Source: Blautia sp. BIOML-A1 (GTDB lineage Bacteria > Bacillota > Clostridia > Lachnospirales > Lachnospiraceae). Taken from it: a stretch of 30,521 bases of DNA. Location of the stretch: assembly GCF_009883055.1 (NCBI RefSeq), contig NZ_WWVR01000035.1, positions 1 to 30,521 on the forward strand, given 5' to 3'. Made by a program: the position numbers and the translations under genes. Of this stretch, positions 6,350 to 16,835 are shown piece after piece. How positions within the stretch are numbered: the first letter of the stretch is position 1; the number at the start of each line of letters is the position of its first letter. Below the pieces are notes generated by a model. That model did no database searches. It had not been told where the DNA came from and worked only from the letters and a program-made list of their open reading frames with translations.

Positions 6350-9028
6350 CTATTCTTCGGCATCGCCGCCAGTGGAATCTCCACCTTCGTCTCCTCCAGG
6401 GTTTCCTCCTTCATCGCCACCGCCGGTATTATCTCCTCCACTTTCGTCTCCTCCGGTACTATCTCCTCCACCTTCGTTTCCTCCGGTATTGTCTCCGGTA
6501 TTATCTCCTGTGTTATCTCCGGTGTTGTCTCCAGTGGAATCTCCGGTATTGTCTCCGGTATTGTCTCCGGTATTATCTCCGGTATTGTCCGTCTGCGTAC
6601 CATCAGGATTATAGGTACCCTCTTCTGTAGTATATTCCTGCATACTGTCATTGTTATCTTCAGAATATCCATAGAAATGCTGACCACAATACTCCGTTGG
6701 AACATCACCAATATCAAAATACTCTGTGATAACCGGACAGCCTGCTCGCGGAAGGAGTCCTGTTTCTGAACAGATACTGATTTTCTCTACACTTGCCGGC
6801 ATCTCAAAATCTCTGTCCGGAAGTCCCTCATGAATACGGGTCATAACTTTCTTCCAAAGATTCTTATGGAAATTCCTTGCATCTTCCGGCAGTTTCTCAT
6901 TATTATCAAATCCGGACCATACTGCACAGGTATAATACGGTGTATATCCGACAAACCAAAGGTCATTGTACGCATCTGTTGTACCTGTCTTACCTGCAAC
7001 TGTCATATTATCCAGCTGGCAGGCTGTACCTGTACCCTGTGTCACAACATCCTCCATCGCACTTGTCAGAAGCCATGCCGTACTTTCTTTGATCACAGAA
7101 CGTCCCGCGGATGTTTTCTCGATCAGGACATTTCCATTATGATCCAGAATTTTGGTATAGTAAAGTGGTTCAATATAATTACCGCTGTTTGCAATCGTCG
7201 CATATGCCGCACACAGTTCCACGTTTGTGACGCCATTGGTCAGACCGCCAAGTGCCAGTGGAAGGTTGGCATCTGTCCACACGGTTCCATTCGCATCACG
7301 ATCTGCTTCTGTGCCATGTGCCAGCGTTGTAAATCCAAAGTTATCCAGATACTGAAGGCCCAGTTCCGGTGTAACCTCTTCCAGACATTTCACAGCAACA
7401 ACATTGATGGAATTCTGGATCGCCCTGCGGATTGTTGTCGTTCCGTTATAGCTTCTTGAAGCATTGTTGACCGGTGAACCATCCGGATAATTATACGGCT
7501 CATCCTCAAATGTAGTCGCAAGCGTCATGCCCTTCTCATTAAGAGCCGGTGCATATGTGGAAAGAATCTTAAATGTAGATCCCGGCTGTCTCGTTGTATC
7601 TGTTGCACGATTCAGGGTAAGACTCGCCGTCTTTTCTCCACGTCCGCCTACGATTGCTTTGACATATCCTGTATGCTGATCGATCACGCTCATGGAAGAC
7701 TGTGGCTGAGGAGCAAAGCTTACACGTTCTGCAACAACAGTACTTCCATCTGCAAGAATACTCTCCTTATAACGGTCAACATAACTCTGTCCTTCTTCCT
7801 GTGAATCAAATAACAGGTCAAATTCCGGATCCTCGTTCTGGAAATAAAGCTTCAGCATTTCTTTGCTGTAGTTCTCTTCCTCTCCCTGCGGATTCTTGAC
7901 TGTAAGAGCATAGTCCAGCGCATACTGGACATAATCCGGGTAATTTGACGGATCTGCATATTCCTCATCAAGAATCTTCTGGATCTGTGAATCCTGTGTT
8001 GTATAAATACTCAGACCGCCACTGTATACCAGATTCTGTGCCTGCGTTCTTGTGTAACCTTTAATATTCATCAGGTCATTGATCACCTGATCAATAAGCT
8101 CATCCTCAAAATAGGTATATACTGTATTTTCAGTATCTGAATTCATGATCTGTGCATCCCGAATACGAGAATATACATCGTCATTTATTACCTCATCGTA
8201 CTGAGTCTGTGTGATATAACCCTGAGTGATCATATGATCCAGAACTTCCTTACGTCTCTTGGCATTTTCCTGCGGATGCTCAATCGGATTAAACTGTGTA
8301 GGATTCTGTGTAATGCCTGCCAGAGTTGCACTCTCTGAAAGATTCAGATCCCAGACGTCTTTGTTGAAATATTTCCTTGCAGCAGCCTGTACACCATAAG
8401 TTCCCGCCCCAAGGTTGATGGTATTCAGATAATTTTCAAGAATGACATTCTTATCATTGATCTTCTTTTCGATTTCTACTGCGAGATACTGCTCCTGGAT
8501 CTTACGGGTAAAACGCTCAAGCCAGGTAGATTCATTTGTCCAGTTGGTAAAGACATTGTTCTTAAGAAGCTGCTGTGTGATTGTACTGGCACCCTCAGAA
8601 AGATCTCCTGAAGTAATATTCTTCACAAACGCACGAAGAATTCCCCTAACATCAATTCCATTATGCTCATAAAAACGCTCGTCCTCTATCGCAACTACTG
8701 CATGCTGCAGATCTGTCGGAATCTGATCAATGGAAACCGGCAGACGGTTGGAGCTCGGTGCTGTTAATTTACGAAGCTGATTGCCATCACCATCATACAA
8801 AAAAGTCGCATAACCCAATGGTGAGATATCCACATCATTCACATCGGGAGCATTGTCTATAATTCCCCGAAAAGCGCCGATTCCTACGCAGCCAACAGCC
8901 ACACAGATGGTGATCAGTACTGCAAACAAAACTCTGATAAATGAGACATGTGCCCGCTTGCCCATCATCGCAGTACGGGATATCAGAGAATTCCGCTTTC
9001 TGGAAACTGATTTTTTTCCGTAATTCAT
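6350..9028 (-). CDS. class A penicillin-binding protein (PBP1A-like)
   Basis: This is a bifunctional peptidoglycan glycosyltransferase/transpeptidase of 892 aa, anchored by one transmembrane segment at about 31-53. The GT51 domain shows EDERFYEHNGID from residue 115 (catalytic Glu) and STITQQ at 149-154. The transpeptidase domain has STFK at 484-487 (active Ser484), SIN at 540-542 and KTGT at 680-683. After about residue 790 the chain becomes a low-complexity acidic tail of DNTG/DSTG repeats and Gly/Glu runs ending in AEE, presumably outside the membrane. The start has AAAGGAGG 6 bp upstream. A promoter lies at 9055-9063. Confidence 0.96.
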   Translation of the reverse strand: MNYGKKSVSRKRNSLISRTAMMGKRAHVSFIRVLFAVLITICVAVGCVGIGAFRGIIDNAPDVNDVDISPLGYATFLYDGDGNQLRKLTAPSSNRLPVSIDQIPTDLQHAVVAIEDERFYEHNGIDVRGILRAFVKNITSGDLSEGASTITQQLLKNNVFTNWTNESTWLERFTRKIQEQYLAVEIEKKINDKNVILENYLNTINLGAGTYGVQAAARKYFNKDVWDLNLSESATLAGITQNPTQFNPIEHPQENAKRRKEVLDHMITQGYITQTQYDEVINDDVYSRIRDAQIMNSDTENTVYTYFEDELIDQVINDLMNIKGYTRTQAQNLVYSGGLSIYTTQDSQIQKILDEEYADPSNYPDYVQYALDYALTVKNPQGEEENYSKEMLKLYFQNEDPEFDLLFDSQEEGQSYVDRYKESILADGSTVVAERVSFAPQPQSSMSVIDQHTGYVKAIVGGRGEKTASLTLNRATDTTRQPGSTFKILSTYAPALNEKGMTLATTFEDEPYNYPDGSPVNNASRSYNGTTTIRRAIQNSINVVAVKCLEEVTPELGLQYLDNFGFTTLAHGTEADRDANGTVWTDANLPLALGGLTNGVTNVELCAAYATIANSGNYIEPLYYTKILDHNGNVLIEKTSAGRSVIKESTAWLLTSAMEDVVTQGTGTACQLDNMTVAGKTGTTDAYNDLWFVGYTPYYTCAVWSGFDNNEKLPEDARNFHKNLWKKVMTRIHEGLPDRDFEMPASVEKISICSETGLLPRAGCPVITEYFDIGDVPTEYCGQHFYGYSEDNNDSMQEYTTEEGTYNPDGTQTDNTGDNTGDNTGDNTGDSTGDNTGDNTGDNTGDNTGGNEGGGDSTGGDESGGDNTGGGDEGGNPGGDEGGDSTGGDAEE
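6482..6589 (-). repeat. 12-bp tandem repeat encoding nine DNTG/DSTG units
   Basis: This stretch of the PBP gene encodes residues 814-849: four DNTG units, one DSTG, then four DNTG. Each unit is 12 bp and nearly identical in DNA, so unit number may vary between strains by slippage without frameshift. Further Gly-rich imperfect repeats continue to the stop codon. Other reading frames stay open here only because of the repeat. Confidence 0.9.
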
Positions 9029-9054
9029 GGTTTTCCTCCTTTACAGTCCGTTTT

Positions 9055-9063
9055 ATTATAACA
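9055..9063 (-). promoter_or_regulatory. extended -10 promoter of the PBP gene
   Basis: On the minus strand the sequence TGTTATAAT (9063-9055) is a TGn-extended -10 box. No good -35 hexamer is seen at 16-18 bp. It lies 27 bp before the PBP start codon and downstream of the glk terminator. Confidence 0.55.
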
Positions 9064-9132
9064 AATACAGAATCGTAAATAAAGCCCCAATTAAAAACTT
9101 CACATTTTCTTCCAAAAGTATTATTTTTTTAG

Positions 9133-9173
9133 AAAAAAGGGAAGAAATCCTCGTAAAAAGATCTCTTCCCTTT
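9133..9173 (-). terminator. rho-independent terminator after glk
   Basis: AAAGGGAAGA (9164-9173 as read on minus) pairs with TCTTCCCTTT (9136-9145), a perfect 10-bp stem. A T-rich run (TTTTTTCT) follows in the minus direction. It ends the ftsH-uvrC-hprK-glk unit. Confidence 0.85.
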
Positions 9174-9204
9174 AAGTTCAGTTCAAAATATGTATATCCT
9201 GTTT

Positions 9205-10140
9205 TTAGAGAACCATTTTGGCTGCTCCATAAATTCCTGCATCATTTCCAAGTGTTGCAAGAACGATCGGTGTCTCCTTGCAGGATGAAAATGCATATCT
9301 CTGATAATATTTTTCGATGCAGTCGATCAGCGGCTGTCCTGCTTTTGACACACCACCGCCAATAACAATTGCCTCTGGATCAACAACCGTTGTAAATCCT
9401 GCGATAGCACCTCCGAGAAGATCGCCTACATATTCCATAATACGGACAGCCACTGCATCCCCTGCCTTGAACGCATCCAGAACATCTTTGGCTGTAATAT
9501 TCTGAAGTTCTCTTAAAGTACTGTCATCTTCTGATGCTGCCAGCACTCTTCCTGCCACACGTACGATTCCTGTCGCTGAAGCATACTGCTCCAGACATCC
9601 GTGATTTCCGCAGTTACATTTCTCTTCTTCACCGCGGACAACAAGAGCATGACCGATCTCACCACCGGCACCATGAGAACCTGCAAGGATCTTACCATTG
9701 ATAATAATTCCTCCGCCAACACCGGTGCCGAGGGTGATCATGATTATATTCTGTGCACCTGCTGCTGCGCCCTTCCATGCCTCTCCCAGAGCTGCAACAT
9801 TTGCATCATTGCCTGCCTGTGCTTTAAGACCTGTAAGATCACCTAAAATCTGCGCTACCGGCGTAAATCCCCAGTAAAGGTTTACCGCACATGCTGCCTC
9901 TCCTCTGGAGTTGATCGGTCCTGGAATTCCAATTCCAACGCCTTCCACATCTGCTTTGTCGATATTTTTTTCTGCAAGCTTTGCATTAATTGTTTCCGCA
10001 ACATCCGGAAGAATATTCTGTCCGTTATTTTCCGTTCTTGTCGGGATCTCCCATTTTTCTACAAGTGTTCCGTCTGTATGGAACAGACCGCATTTTACTG
10101 AAGTGCCACCTACATCAATTCCGAAACAATATGTTTTCAT
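9205..10140 (-). CDS. glk: ROK family glucokinase
   Basis: This cytoplasmic enzyme phosphorylates glucose to glucose-6-phosphate. It has about 311 aa from the ATG at 10140. Visible features are the ATP-binding GIDVGGTSVKCG near the N-terminus, the GTGVGGGII loop, the ROK zinc cluster CNCGNHGCLEQYASA, and a C-terminal IGGGVS loop. A GTG at 10149 is an alternative start three codons earlier; the Shine-Dalgarno AGGAG sits awkwardly for both. It lies 44 bp after hprK with a terminator following. Pairing with HPr kinase places it in carbon control by glucose and CcpA. Related sugars cannot be excluded as substrates. Confidence 0.92.
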   Translation of the reverse strand: MKTYCFGIDVGGTSVKCGLFHTDGTLVEKWEIPTRTENNGQNILPDVAETINAKLAEKNIDKADVEGVGIGIPGPINSRGEAACAVNLYWGFTPVAQILGDLTGLKAQAGNDANVAALGEAWKGAAAGAQNIIMITLGTGVGGGIIINGKILAGSHGAGGEIGHALVVRGEEEKCNCGNHGCLEQYASATGIVRVAGRVLAASEDDSTLRELQNITAKDVLDAFKAGDAVAVRIMEYVGDLLGGAIAGFTTVVDPEAIVIGGGVSKAGQPLIDCIEKYYQRYAFSSCKETPIVLATLGNDAGIYGAAKMVL

Positions 10141-10184
10141 TTTCGCCACTCTCTCCTGACTTTTTTATTAATATTTGCAGCGTC

Positions 10185-11117
10185 TTACTCTTCCCTCTTA
10201 CGTGCAATGTTTGCCTGTACACGTTTGTAAAGTTCTTCAGCCGCATTATATCCCATCTTTTTCTGTCTGTGGTTTACCGCAGCAGATTCTACGATAACCG
10301 CAAGATTTCGACCAGGTCTGATCGGCAGAGAATGACACACGATCTTGTTTCCAAGATATTCTGTATACTCCTCATGCAGTCCCAGACGATCATATTCTTT
10401 GTCCCGATCCCACTCTTCCAGCTTAATGACAAGGTCTACAGACTGCGTATCCTTGACACTCTCAACACCGAACAGTGTTTTGACATCTATGATCCCGATA
10501 CCTCTCAATTCAATAAAGTGTCTGGTGATGTCCGGTGCAGAGCCTACCAGCGTGACATCACTCACTTTACGGAGTTCTACCACATCATCACTTACCAGAC
10601 GATGTCCTCTCTTGATCAGTTCCAGAGCCGCCTCGCTCTTACCAATACCACTCTCTCCTGTAATCAGGATTCCCTCACCATAAACATCAACAAGAACTCC
10701 ATGAATAGAAATACATGGTGCAAGCTGCACACCAAGCCAGCGGATAATTTCTGCCATCAGACTGGATGTTGTTCTCTCTGTTACAAACGTCGGCACATTA
10801 TACTTGATAGCCATATCGATCATATCCTGAGATGGTTTGGTCATGGTACTGAAGATGACACACGGAATCTTGCTGGAAATAAAACGTTCATACGTCTTCA
10901 TACGTTTTTCATCACTAAGCTGCATAAGATATGTGTACTCTACATATCCAATGATCTGAACACGTTCATTAGCAAAATGTTCCAGATAACCGGTAAGCTG
11001 CAGTGCAGGACGGTTAATCTCCGCGGTTATGATCCTCATGTCTGACAGATCGATCTCAGGAGTGAGATTGTTAAGATTCAGTTCCTGAATCATTTTTGTC
11101 ATCAATACACCTTTCAT
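10185..11117 (-). CDS. hprK: HPr kinase/phosphorylase
   Basis: HprK phosphorylates Ser46 of HPr and removes the phosphate, setting CcpA-dependent catabolite repression in Firmicutes. The 310-aa protein has the Walker A GESGIGKS at 154-161, His140 just before the C-terminal kinase domain, and the family signature LRGIGIIDV followed by IRPGRNLAVIVESAA near 267-280. The start at 11117 has AAAGGAG 10 bp upstream; an in-frame ATG at 11102 with AAAGGTG upstream is also possible. It is 47 bp after uvrC and probably in one transcript with ftsH, uvrC and glk. Confidence 0.95.
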   Translation of the reverse strand: MKGVLMTKMIQELNLNNLTPEIDLSDMRIITAEINRPALQLTGYLEHFANERVQIIGYVEYTYLMQLSDEKRMKTYERFISSKIPCVIFSTMTKPSQDMIDMAIKYNVPTFVTERTTSSLMAEIIRWLGVQLAPCISIHGVLVDVYGEGILITGESGIGKSEAALELIKRGHRLVSDDVVELRKVSDVTLVGSAPDITRHFIELRGIGIIDVKTLFGVESVKDTQSVDLVIKLEEWDRDKEYDRLGLHEEYTEYLGNKIVCHSLPIRPGRNLAVIVESAAVNHRQKKMGYNAAEELYKRVQANIARKREE

Positions 11118-11164
11118 ATTATGTCTTCTCCTTTAATGTTTATATATTTCAAGTGCCCTGTTTC

Positions 11165-13036
11165 TCATTCGTCGGTAACACATAGGGTATCTGACCGCTG
11201 AAAAAAATCATACACCTGTTTTGCACTTCCTGCATTCATAGACTCCGTCTGTGTCAGTTCTTCCTCTGATGCATCTCTGATTGCTTCGATCGAACGAAAA
11301 CGGCGCATCAGAGCCTTTCTGCGTCTCTCACCAATTCCCGGAATGTCATCCAGCACGGAATGCACCTGTTCCTTACTTCTGAGAGAACGGTGATATTCGA
11401 TTGCAAATCGATGTGCCTCATCCTGAATTCTGGTAATCAGCCGAAATCCTTCACTGTTTGTATCAATCGGAATCTCTACATTATTGTAATACAGTCCTCT
11501 GGTACGATGGTTATCATCCTTTATCATTCCGCAGACCGGAATTTCTATTCCAAGCTTCTCAAGGACACCAAGTGCTATGTTGACCTGTCCGCGTCCTCCG
11601 TCCATCAGAAGAAGATCCGGCATTCTGGCAAAGCTGTCAAACTCTCCATTACTTTCATGTGTAAATCGTCTCGTCAGCACTTCTTCCATACTGGCATAAT
11701 CATTCGGACCCTGAACCGATCTGATTCGAAATTTACGATAATCACTTCGCTTCGGTTTTCCTTTCTCATAGACCACCATCGAACCTACCGACTCAAATCC
11801 ACTGATATTTGAAATATCAAATGCCTCCATACGGACAAGGCCCGTAAGTCCAAGCCATTCTTCCACCTCATGGACTGCACCAATCGTTCTTCCCTCTTCC
11901 CTGCGAATACGCTCACGATCCTTCTCCAGAACCATCCGTGCGTTTTCCCAGGCAAGCTCGACTATTTTTTCTTTTGTACCCTTCTTAGGAATCACAATGT
12001 GTACTTTCTGCTTTCGTCTGAAGGACAGCCATTCCTCAATCACTTCTCTGTCTTCAATATCCGTCTGCAGCATGATTTCTCTTGGTATAAACGGTGTGCC
12101 TGCATAATATTGTTTCAGAAAACTGGACAAAACCTGCGAACGTGTATCCCCTCTGGCAACCCTGAGATAGAAGTGATCTCTGCCGATCATCCTGCCGCTT
12201 CTCATAAAGAACACCTGCACAACTGCATCCTGTTCCTTAAGATCCAGGCTTTCATCCATTGCCGCAGCTATAATATCTCTGTCTTCTTCTCCGTAGGCAG
12301 TAATCTTCTGTCTCTCGCCGATCTTACGAATACTCTGTATCAGATCCCGATAACCGGCGGCATCCTCAAAACGCATTTCCTCGGAAGCTGTCATCATCTT
12401 GTCCGTAAGTTCGTCGATCGTATCCTGAAAATCCCCATTCAGAAAACGGATCACCTTCTGAATGTTTTCCCTGTATTGTTTCTGATCCACATGCCCGGTG
12501 CAGGGACCGGTACACTGTTTCATATGATAGTACAGACATGGCCGGTCCTTCCCGCAGTCACGCGGAAGGTTTCTGCTACATGATCTTACCTGATACAGTT
12601 TCCGCAGCAGCTCGATCACATCCTTGACCGCTCCGCCACTTGTATAAGGACCGAAATATCTGTTTTTGTCCTTCTTCATCTGTCTGGCAAACAGGACTCT
12701 GGGATAAGCCTCCTGCACCGTCACCTTAATAAATGGATAGCTCTTGTCATCCTTAAGCATAGTGTTATATTTCGGACGATGTTCCTTGATCAGGTTACTC
12801 TCCAGAACCAGTGCTTCCAGTTCAGAATCTGTAACAATATATTCAAATCTTGCGATGTGAGTGACCATCTGCTCGATCTTGGCTCCCTTGTTACGGCTGC
12901 TCTGAAAATACTGTCGTACACGGTTACGAAGACTGACTGCCTTGCCCACATAGATGATCGCATCCCGCTCATCGTGCATAATGTACACGCCCGGTCTTGC
13001 GGGAAGCTTCTTTAATTCTTCTTCAATCTGAAACAT
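11165..13036 (-). CDS. uvrC: excinuclease ABC subunit C
   Basis: UvrC makes both incisions around DNA lesions in nucleotide excision repair after UvrB loading. The 623-aa length is normal. The GIY-YIG 3'-incision domain is at about 13-92 (PGVYIM, then IIYVGKA). Cysteines near 150-180 probably bind an Fe-S or structural site. A UVR motif for UvrB binding lies near 200-235, and the RNase H-like 5'-incision domain carries [17 protein letters not shown] and [10 protein letters not shown] tandem helix-hairpin-helix is near 560-605. It lies 12 bp after ftsH. UvrA and UvrB are not in the window. Confidence 0.97.
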   Translation of the reverse strand: MFQIEEELKKLPARPGVYIMHDERDAIIYVGKAVSLRNRVRQYFQSSRNKGAKIEQMVTHIARFEYIVTDSELEALVLESNLIKEHRPKYNTMLKDDKSYPFIKVTVQEAYPRVLFARQMKKDKNRYFGPYTSGGAVKDVIELLRKLYQVRSCSRNLPRDCGKDRPCLYYHMKQCTGPCTGHVDQKQYRENIQKVIRFLNGDFQDTIDELTDKMMTASEEMRFEDAAGYRDLIQSIRKIGERQKITAYGEEDRDIIAAAMDESLDLKEQDAVVQVFFMRSGRMIGRDHFYLRVARGDTRSQVLSSFLKQYYAGTPFIPREIMLQTDIEDREVIEEWLSFRRKQKVHIVIPKKGTKEKIVELAWENARMVLEKDRERIRREEGRTIGAVHEVEEWLGLTGLVRMEAFDISNISGFESVGSMVVYEKGKPKRSDYRKFRIRSVQGPNDYASMEEVLTRRFTHESNGEFDSFARMPDLLLMDGGRGQVNIALGVLEKLGIEIPVCGMIKDDNHRTRGLYYNNVEIPIDTNSEGFRLITRIQDEAHRFAIEYHRSLRSKEQVHSVLDDIPGIGERRRKALMRRFRSIEAIRDASEEELTQTESMNAGSAKQVYDFFQRSDTLCVTDE

Positions 13037-13048
13037 ATCTCAGTTTCC

Positions 13049-15124
13049 TCAGGCCTCTGTGTTGTTTTCCTCTGCTGCTTCTGAACACTCCTCAGATATC
13101 TTCTGTTCTTCAAAAGCTGCTTCTGCTTTCTCTAAAGGCTCCTTTGAAAGGCTTACTCCGGCAGAACTGCTGGTTTCTGTCTGTTTTTCCTCTTTCCTGT
13201 CAAAATCCGGAAGTTCTTCCAGATTGTCCGGAATCTCAATTCCTCTCTCAACAGCACGAAAGATCTTCATAAATTCTTTGCCTGTGATCGTCTCTCTGCG
13301 AATCAGATAAGCGGCGATCTTGTCCAGTGCTTCTCTGTGTTCACTCAGAAGTCTCTTGGCTTCTTCATAGGAATAATGAAGGAGCTGCATCACTTCATGA
13401 TCGATCTCGGTTGCTGTATCATCTCCACAGTTAAGCACCGCTCTTCCTGAAAGATACTGATTTTCCTGCGTTGCAAGTCCCATCAGGCCAAATTTCTGCG
13501 ACATACCATACTGAGTGATCATCGCACGCGCAACCTTCGTGGCCTGCTCAATATCGTTGGCCGCTCCTGTCGTTACGGTGTCAAAAACAAGTTCCTCTGC
13601 CGCACGTCCTCCAAGATAACCTACCAGCATTGCCTCCAGTTCCTTCTGCGTATTAAGATATTTCTCCTCTTCCGGAACCTGCATGACATATCCGAGCGCT
13701 CCCATGGTACGCGGAACAATGGTAATCTTCTGAACCGGCTCCGCATCCTTCTGAAGTGCATTCACAAGTGCATGACCTACTTCGTGATAAGAAACAATCC
13801 TTCTCTCCTGTACACTTAAGATACGGTCCTTCTTTTCCTTACCGACCAGAACAACCTCCACAGATTCCTGAAGATCCTTCTGCGAAACAGCCCTGCGTCC
13901 GTTCTTGACTGCAAGGATTGCCGCCTCATTGATCATATTTGCAAGATCGGATCCGACTGCACCTGATGTTGCCAGTGCAATGGCATCCAGATCCACGGTT
14001 TCATCCAGCATGACGTTCTTGGCATGGACTTTGAGGATTTCCACACGCCCCTTCAGATCCGGACGATCCACAATGATACGGCGGTCAAAACGTCCCGGAC
14101 GCAAGAGTGCCGGGTCCAGTACCTCCGGACGGTTCGTTGCCGCCAGGATCAGAAGTCCCTTGGAAGTATCAAATCCGTCCATCTCTGCAAGAAGCTGGTT
14201 CAGTGTCTGTTCACGTTCATCATTTCCACCGCCATATCTGGAATCACGACTCTTACCTATGGCATCAATCTCATCAATAAATACGATACATGGTGCGTTT
14301 TTCTTGGCTTCCTCAAACAAATCTCGAACTCTGGAAGCTCCGACACCAACAAACATCTCTACAAACTCAGAACCGGACAGAGAGAAGAATGGCACATTTG
14401 CTTCTCCTGCAACGGCCTTGGCAAGAAGAGTCTTACCTGTTCCCGGAGGTCCCACAAGCAGTGCGCCCTTCGGAAGCTTCGCACCAATCTGCGTATATTT
14501 GCCCGGATTGTGCAGAAAATCTACGACCTCCTGCAGAGATTCCTTCGCTTCTTCCTGTCCTGCAACATCTTTAAAAAGAACTCCTGTCTCCTTCTGGATA
14601 TAAGCCTTCGCACGGCTCTTGCCGACACCCATGATTCCTCCGCCGCTTCCTTTGTTCATGCGACGCATAAAATACAGAAGCATAAAGAACAGTACTACTG
14701 TTGGAAGCAGGACGCTTATCATGGTAGAAACAAACTCGCCCATCACATCAGGCGGTTCATATTTAAAAATAATTCCCTTACCTTCCAGTCTCTCAGTCAA
14801 TGCACTGGTATCCTCCATCTGATTGACCTTGTAGCTTTCTTTCTGGTAAGATTTCTGAAGTTTTGGAACGACAGTCAGCACTCCCGACTGGAGTGTCACT
14901 TCTCTGATCTGATCTTTATCTACCATCTCGATAAATTTATCGTATGTGATCTCACTGGATTTATCGCTCATCATATCTGTCACAAAACTCAGACACACTA
15001 AACTGATCAGAAGGCAGATCAAAAATCCCAGAATAGTCTGACGATTCTTGTTCGGTCCCTGATTCTTTGGGTTATTTCGGTTCGGACGATTATCATCCGG
15101 ACGCTTATCCATATGATCGTTCAT
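13049..15124 (-). CDS. ftsH: ATP-dependent zinc metalloprotease FtsH
   Basis: FtsH is a membrane-bound AAA+ protease that degrades misfolded membrane proteins and regulators. It has 691 aa. A basic, Asn/Pro-rich cytoplasmic N-terminus precedes TM1 at about 31-50, an extracytoplasmic region, and TM2 at about 134-155. The AAA module has Walker A GPPGTGKT at 225-232 and Walker B VFIDEID near 281-287. The zinc protease site HEVGH is at 447-451. The Glu/Ser-rich C-terminal tail is longer than in minimal FtsH proteins. AAGAGGAGG lies upstream of the ATG, and a promoter is seen at 15152-15180. Confidence 0.97.
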   Translation of the reverse strand: MNDHMDKRPDDNRPNRNNPKNQGPNKNRQTILGFLICLLISLVCLSFVTDMMSDKSSEITYDKFIEMVDKDQIREVTLQSGVLTVVPKLQKSYQKESYKVNQMEDTSALTERLEGKGIIFKYEPPDVMGEFVSTMISVLLPTVVLFFMLLYFMRRMNKGSGGGIMGVGKSRAKAYIQKETGVLFKDVAGQEEAKESLQEVVDFLHNPGKYTQIGAKLPKGALLVGPPGTGKTLLAKAVAGEANVPFFSLSGSEFVEMFVGVGASRVRDLFEEAKKNAPCIVFIDEIDAIGKSRDSRYGGGNDEREQTLNQLLAEMDGFDTSKGLLILAATNRPEVLDPALLRPGRFDRRIIVDRPDLKGRVEILKVHAKNVMLDETVDLDAIALATSGAVGSDLANMINEAAILAVKNGRRAVSQKDLQESVEVVLVGKEKKDRILSVQERRIVSYHEVGHALVNALQKDAEPVQKITIVPRTMGALGYVMQVPEEEKYLNTQKELEAMLVGYLGGRAAEELVFDTVTTGAANDIEQATKVARAMITQYGMSQKFGLMGLATQENQYLSGRAVLNCGDDTATEIDHEVMQLLHYSYEEAKRLLSEHREALDKIAAYLIRRETITGKEFMKIFRAVERGIEIPDNLEELPDFDRKEEKQTETSSSAGVSLSKEPLEKAEAAFEEQKISEECSEAAEENNTEA

Positions 15125-15151
15125 TCTTTTCCTCCTCTTATTATCTTCTAT

Positions 15152-15180
15152 ATTATAAAGAGATTTTCGTTATAAATCAA
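15152..15180 (-). promoter_or_regulatory. promoter of the ftsH-uvrC-hprK-glk unit
   Basis: On the minus strand TTGATT (15175-15180) and TATAAT (15152-15157) are separated by 17 bp, 28 bp before the ftsH start codon. Confidence 0.7.
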
Positions 15181-15277
15181 CTGGAAAACTGTGAATGTTT
15201 GTAGTATACTAAACGCGAATGCATTTGACTAAGTTACTGCAAACTGCAGCTAAGTGTGATGGAAAGGAAATCGACAA

Positions 15278-16756
15278 ATGAAAATTGGATTTGATAATGA
15301 AAAGTATCTGACAATGCAGTCCGAACATATCCGTGACCGTATCAGCAAATTTGACAACAAGCTTTACCTTGAATTCGGCGGAAAACTCTTTGATGATTAC
15401 CACGCTTCCCGTGTTCTTCCAGGATTCGAACCAGACAGCAAGCTCCGTATGCTCATGCAGCTCAGTGACCAGGCTGAAATCGTCATCGTCATCAGTGCTG
15501 CCGATATTGACAAAAATAAAATGCGTGGTGACCTTGGAATCACCTATGACGAGGATGTGCTTCGCCTGATCGATGCTTTTACAGAGCGTGGTCTCTATGT
15601 AGGAAGCGTATGCATTACACGCTATGCCGGTCAGGAAAGTGCAATTCTTTTCAAGAACCGTCTTGCAAAGCTCGGAATTAAAGTTTACTTCCATTATAGT
15701 ATCCCAGGATATCCAAGCAATATCCCTCTGATCGTAAGCGATGAAGGCTATGGAAAAAATGAATATATCGAAACATCAAGACCACTTGTGGTCATTACTG
15801 CACCCGGACCAGGAAGCGGAAAGATGGCAACCTGTCTCTCTCAGTTATACCATGAATACAAGCGTGGAGTTGCTGCCGGTTATGCCAAATTTGAGACATT
15901 CCCGATCTGGAATATTCCTCTGAAACATCCGGTCAATCTTGCATATGAGGCTGCTACTGCTGACCTGAATGATGTCAATATGATCGACCCGTTCCATCTG
16001 GAAGCCTACGGTGAAACAACTGTCAACTATAACCGTGATGTAGAAATCTTCCCTGTTCTTCAGGCTATGTTCGAAAAGATCATGGGCGACTGCCCTTATA
16101 AGTCACCTACCGATATGGGTGTCAACATGGCCGGAAACTGTATTGTTGATGACGATGTATGCTGCGAAGCTTCCCGTCAGGAGATCATTCGTCGTTACTA
16201 CAAGAGCTGCGGTGCCCTTCTTACCGGCACCGGTACGGAGGAAGAGGTACGCAAAATCGAGCTTCTTCTGAAACAGGCGCATGCTTCTCTTGAGGACCGC
16301 AAAGTTGTTTCTGCAAGCCTTCAGAAAGAGCAGGAAACAGGCGGACCTGCTGCTGCTCTGGAGCTTCCTGACGGACGTATTATTTATGGTAAAACCTCTG
16401 ATCTTCTCGGAGCCTCTTCCGCGCTTATTCTGAATACACTGAAAGAACTTGCCGGAATTGACCACAAACATCATGTAATCTCACCGGAGGCAATCCATCC
16501 GATCCAAGAACTCAAAACCAAATATCTCGGAAGCAGAAATCCAAGACTTCATACAGACGAGACTCTGATCGCACTCTCTGTCAGCGCGGCAAGCAATCCG
16601 GAAGCACGTCTGGCACTGGAGCAGCTTCACACCCTCAAAGGCTGTCAGGCCCATACTTCTGTCATGTTGTCTTCTGTTGATATCTGGGAATTCCGCAAAC
16701 TCGGTATCGAACTGACCTGCGAACCAAAATTTGAAAAAGAAAAAAAATATCACTGA
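15278..16756 (+). CDS. DUF1846 domain-containing protein
   Basis: This 492-aa protein matches the DUF1846 family throughout, including the N-terminal IGFDNEKY and the internal FGGKLFDDYHASRVLPGF. Structures are known for relatives, but no biochemical role is established. Visible features include a glycine-rich APGPGSGKMATCLSQLY segment near residue 175 that resembles a nucleotide-binding loop. No signal peptide or membrane segment is present. AAAGGAA lies 8 bp upstream of the ATG. A TATACT box at 15205-15210 may be its -10, but no convincing -35 is seen. It is monocistronic, divergent from ftsH, and closed by a strong terminator. Confidence 0.9.
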   Translation: MKIGFDNEKYLTMQSEHIRDRISKFDNKLYLEFGGKLFDDYHASRVLPGFEPDSKLRMLMQLSDQAEIVIVISAADIDKNKMRGDLGITYDEDVLRLIDAFTERGLYVGSVCITRYAGQESAILFKNRLAKLGIKVYFHYSIPGYPSNIPLIVSDEGYGKNEYIETSRPLVVITAPGPGSGKMATCLSQLYHEYKRGVAAGYAKFETFPIWNIPLKHPVNLAYEAATADLNDVNMIDPFHLEAYGETTVNYNRDVEIFPVLQAMFEKIMGDCPYKSPTDMGVNMAGNCIVDDDVCCEASRQEIIRRYYKSCGALLTGTGTEEEVRKIELLLKQAHASLEDRKVVSASLQKEQETGGPAAALELPDGRIIYGKTSDLLGASSALILNTLKELAGIDHKHHVISPEAIHPIQELKTKYLGSRNPRLHTDETLIALSVSAASNPEARLALEQLHTLKGCQAHTSVMLSSVDIWEFRKLGIELTCEPKFEKEKKYH

Positions 16757-16776
16757 CTCACAGTTTTCTGACGTAA

Positions 16777-16818
16777 AAATACCCCGATGGATCATTCAAA
16801 CGATCCATCGGGGTATTT
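16777..16818. terminator. perfect 17-bp bidirectional terminator between DUF1846 gene and galE
   Basis: AAATACCCCGATGGATC (16777-16793) and its exact complement (16802-16818) flank an 8-nt loop. T-rich bases close each side. It lies between convergent genes and suits both. Confidence 0.9.
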
Positions 16819-16835
16819 CATAATTACGTTAAAAA

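Noticed and set aside
6342..6614. 90-codon Pro/Ser-rich plus-strand ORF (VLSP repeats)
   Set aside because: It is the antisense reading of the 12-bp repeat in the PBP gene; repeats keep several frames open. It has no ribosome binding site.
9990..11045. 351-codon plus-strand ORF
   Set aside because: It runs antisense across both glk and hprK, with no family resemblance.
14024..15001. 325-codon plus-strand ORF antisense to ftsH
   Set aside because: Shadow of ftsH; composition is Cys/His-rich nonsense typical of antisense frames.
15209..15694. 161-codon minus-strand ORF
   Set aside because: It lies opposite the clearly conserved DUF1846 gene and matches no family.
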